Shown: in pieces, positions 10,438 through 21,156 of the stretch
How positions within the stretch are numbered: position 1 is the first letter of the stretch
Layout of the letters: the number at the start of each line of letters is the position of its first letter
Notes under the pieces: model-generated
Told to the model about the DNA's origin: nothing
Database searches by the model: none
What the model saw: only the letters and a program-made list of their open reading frames with translations
Origin: Craspedostauros australis
Taxonomy: Eukaryota; Bacillariophyta; Bacillariophyceae; Mastogloiales; Achnanthaceae
Reading direction: 5' to 3'
NCBI GenBank assembly: GCA_026770025.1
Contig: JAMXDE010000014.1
Coordinates: 1,889,828-1,953,827, forward strand
Length of the DNA stretch: 64,000 nt
Position numbers and translations under genes: made by a program

Positions 10438-11700
10438 TTCAACAGGAACTAGCAACACAAGAGTATCGAACCACGGCATCGCTCCTCTCCTCCCACCTCA
10501 ATGCCATCGTCTCACTCGATCCATGGATCACACACGAGCACTCTCTCGAGTGCGTCCTAACCCTATTCGAAGCAAGAACAGAAGTAGCGAGAATAATTCT
10601 CATGCTCAACCAACGAATGAGAGTGATGTCCTGACAATGTTTCAGACTGGTGCGAAATGCAGCATTCAACGGCCGACATGCGAAACATGGAGACGGGCGG
10701 GTAATTGATTGATTAAGGGAGGACAATTGTTACTCTGCACCATTCATAGGCATTGCACCAGATGACCCCATCTTCAAATGATGCAACGCTCGCTGATGCG
10801 CCAAACGACCGTCGACCGGATGAAACCGACGTTGGCGATTGCGACTGTGGCTGTTACCATCGTTCCTTTGTTACCATACGTTTGGTGACACAGTTGGTGG
10901 GTCTTCATCGGCGGTTGGCATTCGTTTGTTGGTGCGCCTGGTGGCGCATGCGTCGTTGTTGCTTTTGACGACACAACGATGTCTGTTCGTTGGCTTTTCG
11001 GTTTTGTTGTTTGTCTGTTGCGGTGGTTCCTCCGAAGCGTTTGCGGTGATTGCGTTTCAAACGGATGATAAACGGTTATAACGTCTCAAACCATGAATGC
11101 GTTAAGTGCACAATGTGCTTTGTCGGTAAAGCGACGAAACCGTTTTGTGTGCCGTTTGCATCCCACTCACATTTTCTTTGATCCTGGTTGATCGTTGGCA
11201 AGAGACGACAACAAGAGGAACAACAAAAGCGCACACCCATCGCCATCGCCATCACCATCACCGCTGGCATCACCATCCGTCTCAACAACCGATTCTCGCG
11301 TCGGCGATTGACCCATGATTCAACCGAAAACCGAGAATTGCCATCATCATCGCTATCGCCATCAACAAAGAGAGGAGGGTACGCGGACGAGCAGACAGGC
11401 ACAATCGGCCTCCTGGCCTCGGCTCCACCAGCTTCCCGTCTGCCTCGATTCTGTCGGAAGAACAACTTCATGCCTCCCTCAATCGCTCACATCGACGACA
11501 TCGGGGCTCATCCTCGGGGCACCAAGTCGAACTTGTGAGTGATCATACAGATGCCAAACAGATACACTTGGCTTTCTCACAAAGGGGGAACAAACCATAT
11601 CACGACAAGCAACCAATACACCACATCACGTCACATCATATCACATTCCAATACACACTACTGTTGACATGCAACAGAGTCTCACACACAAGGAACAACC
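10438..11700. other. Intergenic region
   Basis: 1.26 kb between the FBPase stop and the kinase start. Short frames on both strands are low-complexity and not protein-like. No RNA gene or repeat recognised. It should hold the kinase promoter. Confidence 0.45.
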
Positions 11701-13372
11701 ATGCAGGCCCAACACCCATCAACCCTCCTCTGTGTCTCCGATCACCTATCACAACATTGTGAAGCCACGGGGGAGAGCATGATGGCACAACAGCAAGCAT
11801 CAGCGTCCGCATCGTCGTCAACATCTTTGCCAAGCCTTGTTTCCGTACCCGACCTTGCGGTCGAAGGTATCAACGATAATGCCTTCAACCACACACAAGG
11901 TGCTCTCACTCGACGAGTCAGCAACTACAGCAGCGACAGCAGCAACAGCATCGATATATATGAGGACACATGGTCCAACTTTCCCATCAGCTCAGCGGTG
12001 GACCGAAAAAGTCATGGGGCACGCAAGGTCGTGCAATGTCGCGAACGCATCGGGACAACAGCACCAGCGGGGACCGCCACAGGGGAAACGCGATGGCACG
12101 ATGACGACTTTCAAGTTCTGCGTCATTTGGGACAGGGGAATTACGGGGTTATCGTAAAAGCAAGCTACAAAAGGGGACGAGGACGGCTTGCCATCAAACA
12201 AATTGCTAAGGACCGCATCCTGCGGGATGAATACCGTGGACGCCGCGGATTCCAATTATTGAGTCGGGAGATCGAGATTCACAGTCGGTACGTTTTGATG
12301 GTGCTCGTCATGCGCAGAGTTTGAAACATTGTGCCGGTCTCCATTTCGAACCGCCTTGCGTTGACGGATTGGCTGGGGCGGACAGTCATGGCTGTTCCTG
12401 AACCATGCTCGCGCATGGAAGAAACGCGTTTCCTCACATTTGCAGTCACATTCATACTCGTACTCACACTATCGCTTGCTCTCGCCCACATCCGTGCTGC
12501 AATACATTGTAACACAACGTCATGACCACAGACTCAGACACAACAACATCGTCCGCTTCTTCGGGTACTTTCATTGCCGTGAGAATGTTCGCCTGGTTCT
12601 GGATTACGCACGTTTCGGCAACTTGCACACTTACATTCATCAGCATGAGAGAGGTGTGTTGGAACTTGGCCGCGCACGATCCTACTTGCGACAAGTCGCA
12701 TCGGCGTTGAGCTACTTGGATGAGATGCAAATTTCGCATCGTGATATCAAGCAGGAGAACATCCTGATGACTTCCAAAGACACCCTGCAGCTGTGCGACT
12801 TTGGTTCCGCCGTGCGCTGGCGCAACACAGCAACACGCACAACCTTGTGCGGAACTCCATTGTATGTGCCACCAGAGCTGCTCCAGGATGCGCCGCAGTA
12901 CAACACCCGATACGTCGATTGGTGGGCCTTTGGGATTTTGGCCCACGAATTGATCTTGACGGAAAGTCCATTTGAATGCGATGGTGCTGCTGCATTGCAG
13001 AGCAACAATCGTCATGAGATCTTTGCAAAGATCCGCAATCATCACGATTTGACGTTGCCTGCTTGTTGCGAAACAAACGCGCAGTCGTTCATCCAGCGAT
13101 TGTTGCAGCGCACTCCTGAGGATCGCATGTCGCCGAAGGAAGCGCAGGCTCATCCATTCTTGGCTGAGCAACCGCAGCCAACGGCAACAGCATCAACAAT
13201 GATGCAGGCGGAACCGTTCATCTACAGCACGCCCTGCAAGGCGACTTCCGTTGCGACTGCGAATCGCCCGTACGCATCATGGCAAAAGCGATCTCAAAGC
13301 CGTCGACGATTCTTGGGGGAAGGGGACAAGACCTGGTACGCCCCAATCAAGCGTCGTCGGTTGAGAGTGTAA
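11701..13372 (+). CDS. Aurora-like serine/threonine protein kinase, one intron
   Basis: Two exons, 11701-12287 and 12532-13372, giving 475 residues; the junction completes an Arg codon (CG|GTACG...CACAG|A) and creates the typical Aurora stretch EIEIHSRLRHNNIVRFFGYF. Kinase motifs: Gly loop GQGNYG (144-149), Lys in LAIK (166), Glu in REIEI (190), HRDIKQEN (265-272), DFG (285-287), and the activation segment TRTTLCGTPLYVPPEL, whose RTTLCGT is the Aurora hallmark including the phosphorylated Thr. Residues 1-130 are Ser-rich and disordered. Auroras control spindle assembly and chromosome segregation. Departures from the family are DWWAFG for D-W/Y-LG and Tyr-Val-Pro-Pro-Glu for YLPPE, so a divergent member or a related AGC-like kinase is possible. 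A later Met at 11779 could be the start. Confidence 0.83.
12288..12531 (+). other. Intron of the Aurora-like kinase gene
   Basis: 244 nt with GTACGT donor and CCACAG acceptor. Removing it fuses kinase subdomains III and IV in one frame (EIHSR + LRHNN), which is strong support for both sites. Confidence 0.82.
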
Positions 13373-13672
13373 TTGCACGAAGGCGTTGTCCAGCACATTC
13401 TTGCTAAGCTACAGACTACAATAATAAATAAGCAAGGTCTGTCGACACCTGAACAAATCGGGATAGAATGTAATCGTACGAGTGGAGTGTTGAATAGTCT
13501 CATCTTGTGTTGGAAAGCAACAAGTTAATCGGCGCTCCACGTCTGCATACGAGTATGATGGCAACAGCGCTCCACTGAAATCCCTGTATTGCAGCCACGA
13601 ACATCAGCTAGAGATAAAGACGCACAAGATGTTCACGAACTGAACTAAATTGGATCCTACTCGTGCAGTACT
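13373..13672. other. Short 3'-3' intergenic region
   Basis: 300 bases between the ends of the convergent kinase and nucleotide-kinase genes. No coding signal. Contains the two 3' ends. Confidence 0.5.
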
Positions 13673-15094
13673 TCAGCATGCGGCTTCATGATCGGCGCCA
13701 CGCAACGGTGTGCGGACGAAATGAATGTTGCACCATCCCTGATTGCCACGATGCGACCAGATTCGCGTTTCCCGAACATCTAGATCATCACGATCGTAGC
13801 TGACCGTGGCCTTGGTGCCCATGATGAATTCGATCTGGGCGTTGCGAATGTTGGTGGCATTGCCTGGTTGCTCCTGCTTTTGGAAGACGTCTTTCTCAGT
13901 GAAGAATTCACCGGCGCACAGACGTTGGTACTGGGTTTCGTCGTTGGTTTCGACGGCTTGCAACAGCTTGGCGTTGGCGTGGAGGATGTCATCCTGCAGG
14001 AATGCATTCATCGCGGATTGGGTGTCGTCCCAAACCTCGTCCAGGGGTTGATCAGCTTCGATGTCCACGACGTTGAGGGAGGCAGTAGATTTTTCGATGA
14101 TGCGCAGGGTGTCGATGACGGGCATCGTGTCGCCTTCGAATGTCGCGAAGCGCTTGCGCAAGCTCTCGAGGTTGTCGTCGGACCGTCCGGATTTCTTGGC
14201 GCGGCTGAGGATGCGTTGTTCGAGGACGTCGAGGGGGCACTGGTAGACGAGGACGCCGAGGATGTTGGAGACGGATTGCATGCACTTGGTCCATCCCTCC
14301 AGGTTGTCAAAGTTGCGCGGAAAGCCGTCGACCAGGAAGATGAGGGACTTGCCGTCGGCCTCCTTCATGGCGTTCTGCAGCAAGGCCAGGGAGATCTCGA
14401 CCGGCACGATCTTGCCACCCACGAGGCATTCCGATATGAGCTTGGCGTGCGGCGAGTCCTCCTTGCTGGCTTCGCTGCGCAGCAGCTCTCCGGCAGACAG
14501 ATGCACGCATGGGTAATTTTGCAGGAGCAAATCGCTCTGGGTTCCCTTGCCGGCGCCAGGGCCGCCCAACACGAAGAGGACGCGATACTGACCATCGTCG
14601 TTGCTACCATCAGCGTCGCTATTGTTCTCACCGTCAGATGAAACTGCCCCGACATTGATCCTGTACTTGAGCCCGCCGAAGTCCAGCAGATCCGAAGCAT
14701 TGGCAATACCGAGCGATTCGCCCGCCACCTTCTCCATGAAGTCCGTGAGAGATTGCTGCGGTTCCGGCTCGATGGATTTGGTCGCCACGGATCGCAGAGT
14801 TTGGAATCGACGATTCCAGGACAGCGACAGCGATGATGCTGTTGATGAAGACGCTGTCGTGATGGACGCAGCGTTATGATCATACATTCCACCACGAATC
14901 TTGAGGAGTTGCGTTGCTGCTGCCGTGGAAGAGTACGCCGAAGCCGATGCTGCGGCGGCAACGGGGGAAGTCCTCGCGAAGGACGCAAAGGCGCGCGATC
15001 CCATGGCCTTGCTCGCGAGCACGAAGGAACTCGTCATGGCTGGTCGCTGCATCAGGATGGTGGAAACGAGCGCGATGGCCAACGTGTACTTCAT
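13673..15094 (-). CDS. UMP/CMP (adenylate-type) kinase fused to CaMKII-association-like domain
   Basis: 473 residues, no intron. Hydrophobic N-terminus with RAFASFART and a Ser/Ala-rich region suggests plastid or other organelle targeting. The nucleoside-monophosphate kinase core starts near 170: P-loop GGPGAGKGT (177-185), LSAGELLR (NMP-binding), GGKIVPVEI, DGFPRN (256-261), and the short lid SGRSDDN (302-308) typical of UMP/CMP kinases, followed by IEKSTASLNVVDIEADQPLDEVW. Residues about 370-465 are a separate segment, AKLLQAVETNDETQYQRLC ... ETRIWSHRGNQGWCNIHFVRT, which looks like the NTF2-fold association domain of CaM kinase II (compare its closing R-VW--G-W-NVHFHR pattern). The kinase makes UDP/CDP from UMP/CMP using ATP. 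The added domain would be expected to oligomerise the enzyme; this is inference. The family call for the kinase part is firm. Confidence 0.87.
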   Translation of the reverse strand: MKYTLAIALVSTILMQRPAMTSSFVLASKAMGSRAFASFARTSPVAAAASASAYSSTAAATQLLKIRGGMYDHNAASITTASSSTASSLSLSWNRRFQTLRSVATKSIEPEPQQSLTDFMEKVAGESLGIANASDLLDFGGLKYRINVGAVSSDGENNSDADGSNDDGQYRVLFVLGGPGAGKGTQSDLLLQNYPCVHLSAGELLRSEASKEDSPHAKLISECLVGGKIVPVEISLALLQNAMKEADGKSLIFLVDGFPRNFDNLEGWTKCMQSVSNILGVLVYQCPLDVLEQRILSRAKKSGRSDDNLESLRKRFATFEGDTMPVIDTLRIIEKSTASLNVVDIEADQPLDEVWDDTQSAMNAFLQDDILHANAKLLQAVETNDETQYQRLCAGEFFTEKDVFQKQEQPGNATNIRNAQIEFIMGTKATVSYDRDDLDVRETRIWSHRGNQGWCNIHFVRTPLRGADHEAAC

Positions 15095-16013
15095 CTTCGT
15101 TTTGGGTGTGATGCTCCGCTTCTTTCGCGAATTTGGGCTTGCTTTTCGCTTGGTCTTTCCACCGTTGGCTTCTGTCTTTGTTCCAACAATAGTATGGATT
15201 AAAATATAATATTGTACTGTATGCGTTGTTGCTTTGTCGGTGTTCGATGTAGTTGTCGGATTGATGGCGAGACTGATCGCGGCTACTCAATGAAGTGCCT
15301 GCAAGGAAGAATACATGATGATGATGATGATGGTGGTGGTGGGAACAACAACAAAGGATTCGACACGACACAACACCACACATCACGAGGCATCGGTGTG
15401 GTTGTTGGCAGTGCGTGTTGTTGAATGCACAAAGGATACCATCGTCACAGAGCCAACCAAAACGTGTTTGTTCGTGAATTGGCCAATCGGGCGACGAACA
15501 GACACCGTGTTTCTTCGCGCTTGCGACCGTCGACTGATTCGAATACACCAATGCGACAAAACAGGACGACCATGGCGCTCTTGATTTCTTGCGCCGTTCA
15601 TCACTTCTCGATCAATTCTTGATCACGAAGTCGAACCACACCACCCCATCAGTCCGATACGACTACAATCACTGCATACTAGTGGACGTACACCGAAGGA
15701 GCTGCATCTTTGTCGTCACCTTTTCTCCAGCCACAACAAGAGACCAACTCAACTCGATCTTCGATACGGAACGACGTGTTGCTCCAGCATCCGCCAACGG
15801 CAAAAGCACCGAGTCTTTCAATTCATCAATTCGTCGATCGTGGTCGAGTAGAATAGAATAGAGTGCTGCACTCTAACCAGATCGCTCCCGTCCATCAAGT
15901 TGCATTATTGACGCAGAAGCCCATCGTGATTGCAGCAGCATACAAATCACCGGCAGACACACACACGCGCACAGTCAAGCGACCAACTCCAAATAGAAGC
16001 ACGCGCAGACACG
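15095..16013. promoter_or_regulatory. Divergent promoter region with trinucleotide repeat
   Basis: About 920 bases between the divergent nucleotide-kinase fusion gene and prefoldin gene, so it holds both promoters. A short ATG/GAT microsatellite lies at about 15314-15335. Frames here are short and not convincing. Confidence 0.4.
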
Positions 16014-16436
16014 ATGGCAACACCGGCCAGCAATCCAGGCGGCGCCATGGCAGCAGAAATCGACAAGGAGGTCGCCAAGTTCCGCGAAATCGAGCAGCAG
16101 ATGCAGAAGGTCCAGAAGGATCTGCAGCTGGTCATTGGACAGCAGACGGAAAATGAGATGGTCCAGATCGAGCTCAATCATCTCAATGCTGGCGACAACG
16201 TCTACAAGATGGTGGGGCCGGTCCTGCTCAAGAATTCGTTGGAGGATGCCAAGGAGACGGTGCAGAAGCGATTGGAGTTCATCCAGGCCGAACGAACGCG
16301 GCTGGAGACGAAGGGCAAGGATCTGGAAAGCAAGGGCAATGCCATCTCGGAAAAGGTGCAGCAGATGCAAACCAACCTGCAGCAGGCGACGGCAGCGGCT
16401 GTCAACGAAGTGGCACGGCAGGCTGGGAAGGTGTAG
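16014..16436 (+). CDS. PFDN6: Prefoldin subunit 6 (beta-type prefoldin)
   Basis: 140 residues, entirely helical coiled-coil character with a central beta-hairpin. The conserved block is clear: QQTENEMVQIELNHLNAGDNVYKMVGPVLLKNSLEDAK (in parts: ENEMVQIEL, NVYKMVGPVLLK), then TVQKRLEFIQAE. Normal length for the family. ATG at 16014 gives the short Ala/Gly N-tail usual for this subunit; the open frame further upstream is leader sequence. Prefoldin is a cytosolic hexameric chaperone that captures unfolded actin and tubulin and hands them to the chaperonin CCT; subunit 6 is one of the four beta subunits. Confident call. Confidence 0.93.
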   Translation: MATPASNPGGAMAAEIDKEVAKFREIEQQMQKVQKDLQLVIGQQTENEMVQIELNHLNAGDNVYKMVGPVLLKNSLEDAKETVQKRLEFIQAERTRLETKGKDLESKGNAISEKVQQMQTNLQQATAAAVNEVARQAGKV

Positions 16437-16807
16437 ATCGAATGGGCATGATGAATCTACGACGGTAACGATCGAATGGCAGGAAGCTTGCGGCAACAAG
16501 ACAAGCATACCAGCAACATCAGCGCTTGCTTATGGCAACAGAGTGTCACGATCAATCATCACTAGAGTACATACCTTCCAATTCAACATGCAACAACCCA
16601 TTGGACGCTCCCGCCAACCGAAGGATGCGACTGTAAAAGAAGATCGGCTTGCTACTCTCTCTTTCTCTCGAAGAGGCCATAGTCTTGACTCTTTATGCTC
16701 TCTGTAGAACAAGACCAGTCGTATTTCTATATCACCCACATGGTAGCTGGTTGTCTTGTGTCATGAAACTACTGCTATGGTTAGGTACGACCACGATGCC
16801 TGCGTCT
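16437..16807. other. 3'-3' intergenic region
   Basis: 370 bases between convergent prefoldin and NOC2 genes, containing both 3' ends. No gene seen. Confidence 0.5.
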
Positions 16808-19459
16808 CTACTCTTCATCCGACCAATCAATGCCCATCTGCACTTGATCTTCTTCCGCCAACGCTTCCGGATTCTCGACGCCCGTTGGCTGCTGCTTGCG
16901 TTGCTTCTTGGCCTTCTTGCGTTGCTTCTGCTTCTTGGGCTGCTGTTCCGCGCTGCGTTTCTGCGCAGGTCGTGTCGCGACCTCCAAACGCTTCTCCTTC
17001 AACACGGCCGCGTTCCAGCGAGCTCCCATGCTCGGTGTTTGGATGGGCTTCAGGATCTCCAACCGCTTCACATCCTTGGGTGCAATTTCGGTCAGCTTCG
17101 AGCGACCCAGCACGGCGGCCTTGCTGAAACGTTCCGCCATGTCGATGCAGCCCTTGGCGTAGGCTCTCCAGCGGGCGTTACGGGTGTCTTTGGCGAACTG
17201 TTGTGGATGTTTGTTAATTGTTGTGTTGTGTTGTGTTGTGTTGTCATGGATGGATGATGGAAGAGAGGAGCCATGGAGGAGAAAGTGAGGGATGCTGGTT
17301 GGTCTCAGCAGTGAATGGCATTTGTTGCGTTGCAATTCCTTTGACAGGGGACTACATTTCCACGTCTAGGCGCACGTTAATCCATGCCAACACCAAGGTC
17401 GGCAACAACGTCATGAAAACTCCAACCAACTGCAACCGCAAACATGACAGCAAGTCCAACAAATGCACTTGCAGCATGCACATCAACGTACCTTCCGCAA
17501 CCGTTGCACCACCCGCACCGAGAACTCTGGGAAACCCGCCGAGTATCGGTACAGATCCATCTCTCGGTTCAGCAAGACGAAGAGTTCCGACACGCACATC
17601 TCCAGCTCTTCCATGGTGCGCAATGGCGAATCCGCCCGCAACTTCAGTGTGACGGAGAGGGATTGGATGCCCGCCTTGTCCATCTTCTTGGCCTGTTGGT
17701 ACAGCTCCTTCGTGTCCAATGCATCCAACAGGATAGAGGTCGTGGGCAGGAAGACTTCGGCGGCGCCGGCGAGCTGCTGCAGCAATCGGATGCAATGCAA
17801 TCGCAGTGGCAAGTACCGGGCGGAGGGAATCATCTTGCACGTTCCGATGATGACCTGCGACAAGGGGAACAGGAGAGACTGCAAGAGCTGTTCCTCGCCG
17901 GTGGCATCCTGGCTTTGGCATGCCGCCGTGAGCACGGCCACCCATAGCTTGAGGCAGTGCATGTATTGCCAGCAGTACACGACAGCAAATGCTTCCTGCG
18001 TCTTCTTTTGCATCGCCGAGCGCAGATGGAGGGCGAGCTGACGGATGTAGATGAAGGCGTGTTGATAGGATGAATGGTAGTCGAGGCTGTAAAGTTCCAC
18101 GATGCAGTTTCCCATGAAGGTGAGGGTCGGCAAGGAGGCGGTCGAGGATGCGGTGAATTTGGCACGCTGGGCGTATGCCAAGTACACCTTCTTCAAGCTC
18201 GTCTCGATGAAGGGGAATGGTTGCGTGAGGGCCAGCTGACGTATCCTGAGGAAGGCGTGCAAACGGACGACCTGGTAGTCCTCGTTGGCGTCGATAGGTG
18301 CGCTCCACAGCGTGACGAATGCTTTGAGAAGGGACTCGGAGAGGCGTGGGAATGGACTGCAGTATGGGAGGTAGCTGACCAATGCCTTCAGGACGAAGGC
18401 GAGCAGATCTGGCTCCTTGGCTTCGGACAACAGATGAATCGCCGCTCGCAGGAAGGTTTGGATGATTGGTTGCACCTGTCCCCAACGGTTGGACTTTTCC
18501 ATCTGTTTCGGCTGGATGGGCTTGTTTGGATCAATCTCCTCGCTGTCACCATCTTTGTCTGCCGCTGCTTCCTCATCGTCGTCGGCATCACCATCGGCAC
18601 TATCACTGTCACTACCACTGTCACCCTCAGAATCTGTTGCTTTCCGAAGAAGATGATAATGGAATTCTTCATGACAACGTCCCAACGCGGTGACCATCAA
18701 ATGATCAAACACCACCGACGATTCGATGTGGTATTTGTTTGCCTTCGCATTTTCAGCCTGATCTGCATCGGCCATGTGGCAAGCGGCCTTGAAGACGTTG
18801 ACGTACTTCTTCAATCCCTTGACGCCATGCGACTTGAATGCACCCTGCTCCATGCGCTTGAGCACCTTCGAAGTCACAAGTGTCACGCCTCGTTCGAGTG
18901 GCTCACTTTGCTTCTGATCGTCTGCCATGACATCTTCATCTTCATCATTATCATCGTCTTCAAAGTCCAGAATGCTCTGGTCGTTCTCCTTGAGGAACTG
19001 GTGGAATTCCGGATCGTTCTCGATCTCCTGCTTCATCTGATCTTCGACAGCGCCAATGTCTTGCTCTTCGTCGCTATCGTCGCTGTCTTCCTCGTCGTCG
19101 CCGTCGTCGTCATCATCGTCATCGTCATCATCGCTGCCTTCTTGATCCTCAACTTCGTCTTCCTCGCTCTCTTGCGCGGCATCCTCATTCTCTTCCACCG
19201 CGCTGGAAAAGAAGGACTCCAAATCGAGGTCGCCGAGATTCTTCTTGGACGTCAGATCTTCATCGTTGCGCTTGTATTCGAGTTCATCGGCGTAGCTGTT
19301 CCCAGCCTTGATGGCTTTCTTGATGGCACGGTCGTTGGCGGCATCGCTGCGTCCCTTGCGCTTCAGCTTGCCCTTGCTGGTGATGGTGCCCTTCTTGAGG
19401 CGCGACGAGACGCCTCCGCTGCTTTGGAACTTGCGGGCTCGCTTGGTTTGTTTCGGCAT
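16808..19459 (-). CDS. NOC2: Nucleolar complex protein 2 (NOC2) homolog, one intron
   Basis: Minus strand, exon 1 19459-17492 and exon 2 17197-16808, joined in phase 0 (AAG|GTACGT ... CAACAG|TTC); 785 residues, close to yeast and human NOC2. Basic N-terminus (MPKQTKRARKFQSSGG, GKLKRKGR) for nucleolar import; long Asp/Glu tracts around residues 90-130 and again near 265-295; then the conserved helical repeat domain: KSHGVKGLKKYVNVFKAACH, NRWGQVQPIIQTFLRA, LRIRQLAL, LPTLTFMGNCIVELYSLD, HAFIYIRQLALHLR, YLPLRLHCIRLL, PEFSVRVVQRLRK, and in exon 2 NARWRAYAKGC followed by a Lys-rich tail. NOC2 pairs with NOC1 or NOC3 and escorts pre-60S particles from nucleolus to nucleoplasm. A 473-residue open frame on the opposite strand is its shadow. 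Confidence 0.92.
17198..17491 (-). other. Intron of the NOC2 gene
   Basis: 294 nt on the minus strand, GTACGT donor and CAACAG acceptor. It contains TGTTG repeats (17215-17240 on the plus strand). Without removal the frame stops two codons after the donor (KVR-stop), cutting the conserved C-terminal segment. Confidence 0.8.
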
Positions 19460-19935
19460 GGTGGGTGTACTGCTGCGATGGAGCTTATGGAGTGAGTGAT
19501 GGTGTACGACTACAAGATGGCCGATCGATGTCCTGGTGAACAGATGTGTGAGACGGAGGAGGATGAGGATGCGACGCCGGCGTTCGCGGTAACCGAAACA
19601 TCCAGAGAGGAGATCACTTTTGGTTGGCTTCGTGTTGATTTGACAGAAGGTATCAAACGTACGGCAGCCAGACGTATTCGGTCACGAATGGCGTGATTTG
19701 CCCAACAAGATCGATTCTTGATGTTGACAATCACATCACATCACACCGCATCGCATCGCATCGCATCATCACCGACAACAACATCACCAATCCAACCAAA
19801 GAAAGAAGCAAGGAAGAACTGATGGATTCAGAGTGATTGGACCGTCATCTGACCGCACCGCCATCTTCGTTGGCATCACAAGCATCACCGACGCCAACGC
19901 TGGCCTGAATTTGTGCTCTCCATCATCCCCATGCG
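19460..19935. promoter_or_regulatory. Divergent promoter region
   Basis: 476 bases between divergent NOC2 and HDAC-like genes. Contains a run of CATCG/CATCA repeats around 19734-19770. Holds both promoters; no defined element could be assigned. Confidence 0.4.
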
Positions 19936-21156
19936 ATGTCTGCCAGCACATCCTCGCGTCGTCGCATCATGACGATTGGTCACAACGCGCTCACGCTTGC
20001 GTCGGCGTTGATCCTGCTGCTGATGCCAATGCAGATGCTTGTGCCCGTCGATGCATTCAAGATCCCCGTCTTCTTCGATTCTACGAACGGTTTGCACCGC
20101 GACATGCAGTACCATCCGGAGCAGGCAGCTCGCATCGAGCTGTGCGTGTCGACGCTGGAACAGCAGATACCCGACAAGGTGGAGCTTTACGACGTGGCGC
20201 CGGAGGCTCACAGCCAACAGCCACTGTCGGAATCGGCCAAGCCGTGGTACTTCACAGGAGACGAACTGGCACACGCGCGGGACATGCTGGTCAAGGCGCA
20301 CAGCGAGGAGATGGTGGCTGGGTTGGAACAGCGTTGTCACAACTCGCGTCAGCAGCGCATCGAAGAAGGCAGGGATGCGTTGGGCTTTGTCGGATACGTC
20401 GACGCCGACACCTACCTCACCACCGAAACGTACGACGTCTGCCTGCGTGCCACAGCCTCATGGATCCGTGCCGTCGACGAATCGACTTCCGTCAACAACC
20501 CCATTCAAACAGCATTCGCCATGACGCGACCTCCTGGTCACCATGCCACGCCCTCGTTGTCCAATGGTTTTTGCTTATTCAATTTCGCGGGGGCCGCCAC
20601 GATCCACTATCTCGAACAGCACCCAGAGGCCAAGGTCTCCATCCTTGATTGGGATGTCCATTACGGTCAGGGCGTCGCGAAGATCATCAGACAACACGAT
20701 CGGGCGCGCTACGTGTCCATCCACCAGTCGCCCGCATTCCCCTACATGGCAAATCGGAAACGGATCATGGGGGATCATGCCAACGTTCTGACGCTGCCCA
20801 TCCCGGCAGAAAGCACATGGACGTGCGGGTACCACACGGTGCTGAAGGATGATGCCTTGCCCTTCCTCCGTACGACGGGAGAATGGGAACCAGATCTCGT
20901 CATCGTTTGTGCTGGATACGACGCCCTGTCCGCGGATGAATTGGCCAGCGTCAATCTCAATGCCAAAGATTACGGTGCGATCGTGGAAGCGCTGATGGAC
21001 CATCTGGATGATGGACAAAGTGCCACCAGCATCACATTGGGTTTGGAAGGTGGATACCAGCTGAAGCATGCCCCCACGACAGGGAATCTTGCCGATGCTG
21101 TCGTCGAGACGCTTGAAAGCTTGCACCGGCGGCTTGGACCACCTCCTGATCAATAG
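19936..21156 (+). CDS. Histone-deacetylase-family protein with plastid-type leader
   Basis: 406 residues, no intron. HDAC/acetylpolyamine amidohydrolase fold with class II-like motifs: TRPPGHHA (catalytic His pair 202-203), SILDWDVHYGQG (zinc ligands Asp240 and His242), VCAGYDAL (zinc ligand Asp329) and LGLEGGYQ (transition-state Tyr374). The entry FFDSTNGLHRDMQYHPEQAAR matches the family's N-terminal 'H-x-x-HPE' strand. Unlike nuclear enzymes it begins with a hydrophobic segment (ALTLASALILLLM) ending VDA-FKIPVF, the diatom plastid-import motif, so the product probably enters the secretory route or plastid. The usual HHGNG is HYGQG here. Likely removes acetyl groups from lysine of plastid proteins, or from polyamines or small molecules; plants have a plastid HDAC (HDA14), which makes the former plausible. 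Start could also be the Met at 19969. Confidence 0.87.
   Translation: MSASTSSRRRIMTIGHNALTLASALILLLMPMQMLVPVDAFKIPVFFDSTNGLHRDMQYHPEQAARIELCVSTLEQQIPDKVELYDVAPEAHSQQPLSESAKPWYFTGDELAHARDMLVKAHSEEMVAGLEQRCHNSRQQRIEEGRDALGFVGYVDADTYLTTETYDVCLRATASWIRAVDESTSVNNPIQTAFAMTRPPGHHATPSLSNGFCLFNFAGAATIHYLEQHPEAKVSILDWDVHYGQGVAKIIRQHDRARYVSIHQSPAFPYMANRKRIMGDHANVLTLPIPAESTWTCGYHTVLKDDALPFLRTTGEWEPDLVIVCAGYDALSADELASVNLNAKDYGAIVEALMDHLDDGQSATSITLGLEGGYQLKHAPTTGNLADAVVETLESLHRRLGPPPDQ

Noticed and set aside
13868-14641. 257-codon plus-strand frame
   Set aside because: Antisense of the nucleotide-kinase fusion gene, whose motifs are unambiguous on the minus strand.
18074-19495. 473-codon open frame on the plus strand
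   Set aside because: Exact antisense of NOC2. Its hydrophobic runs are the complement of the Asp/Glu tracts of NOC2; no family features.
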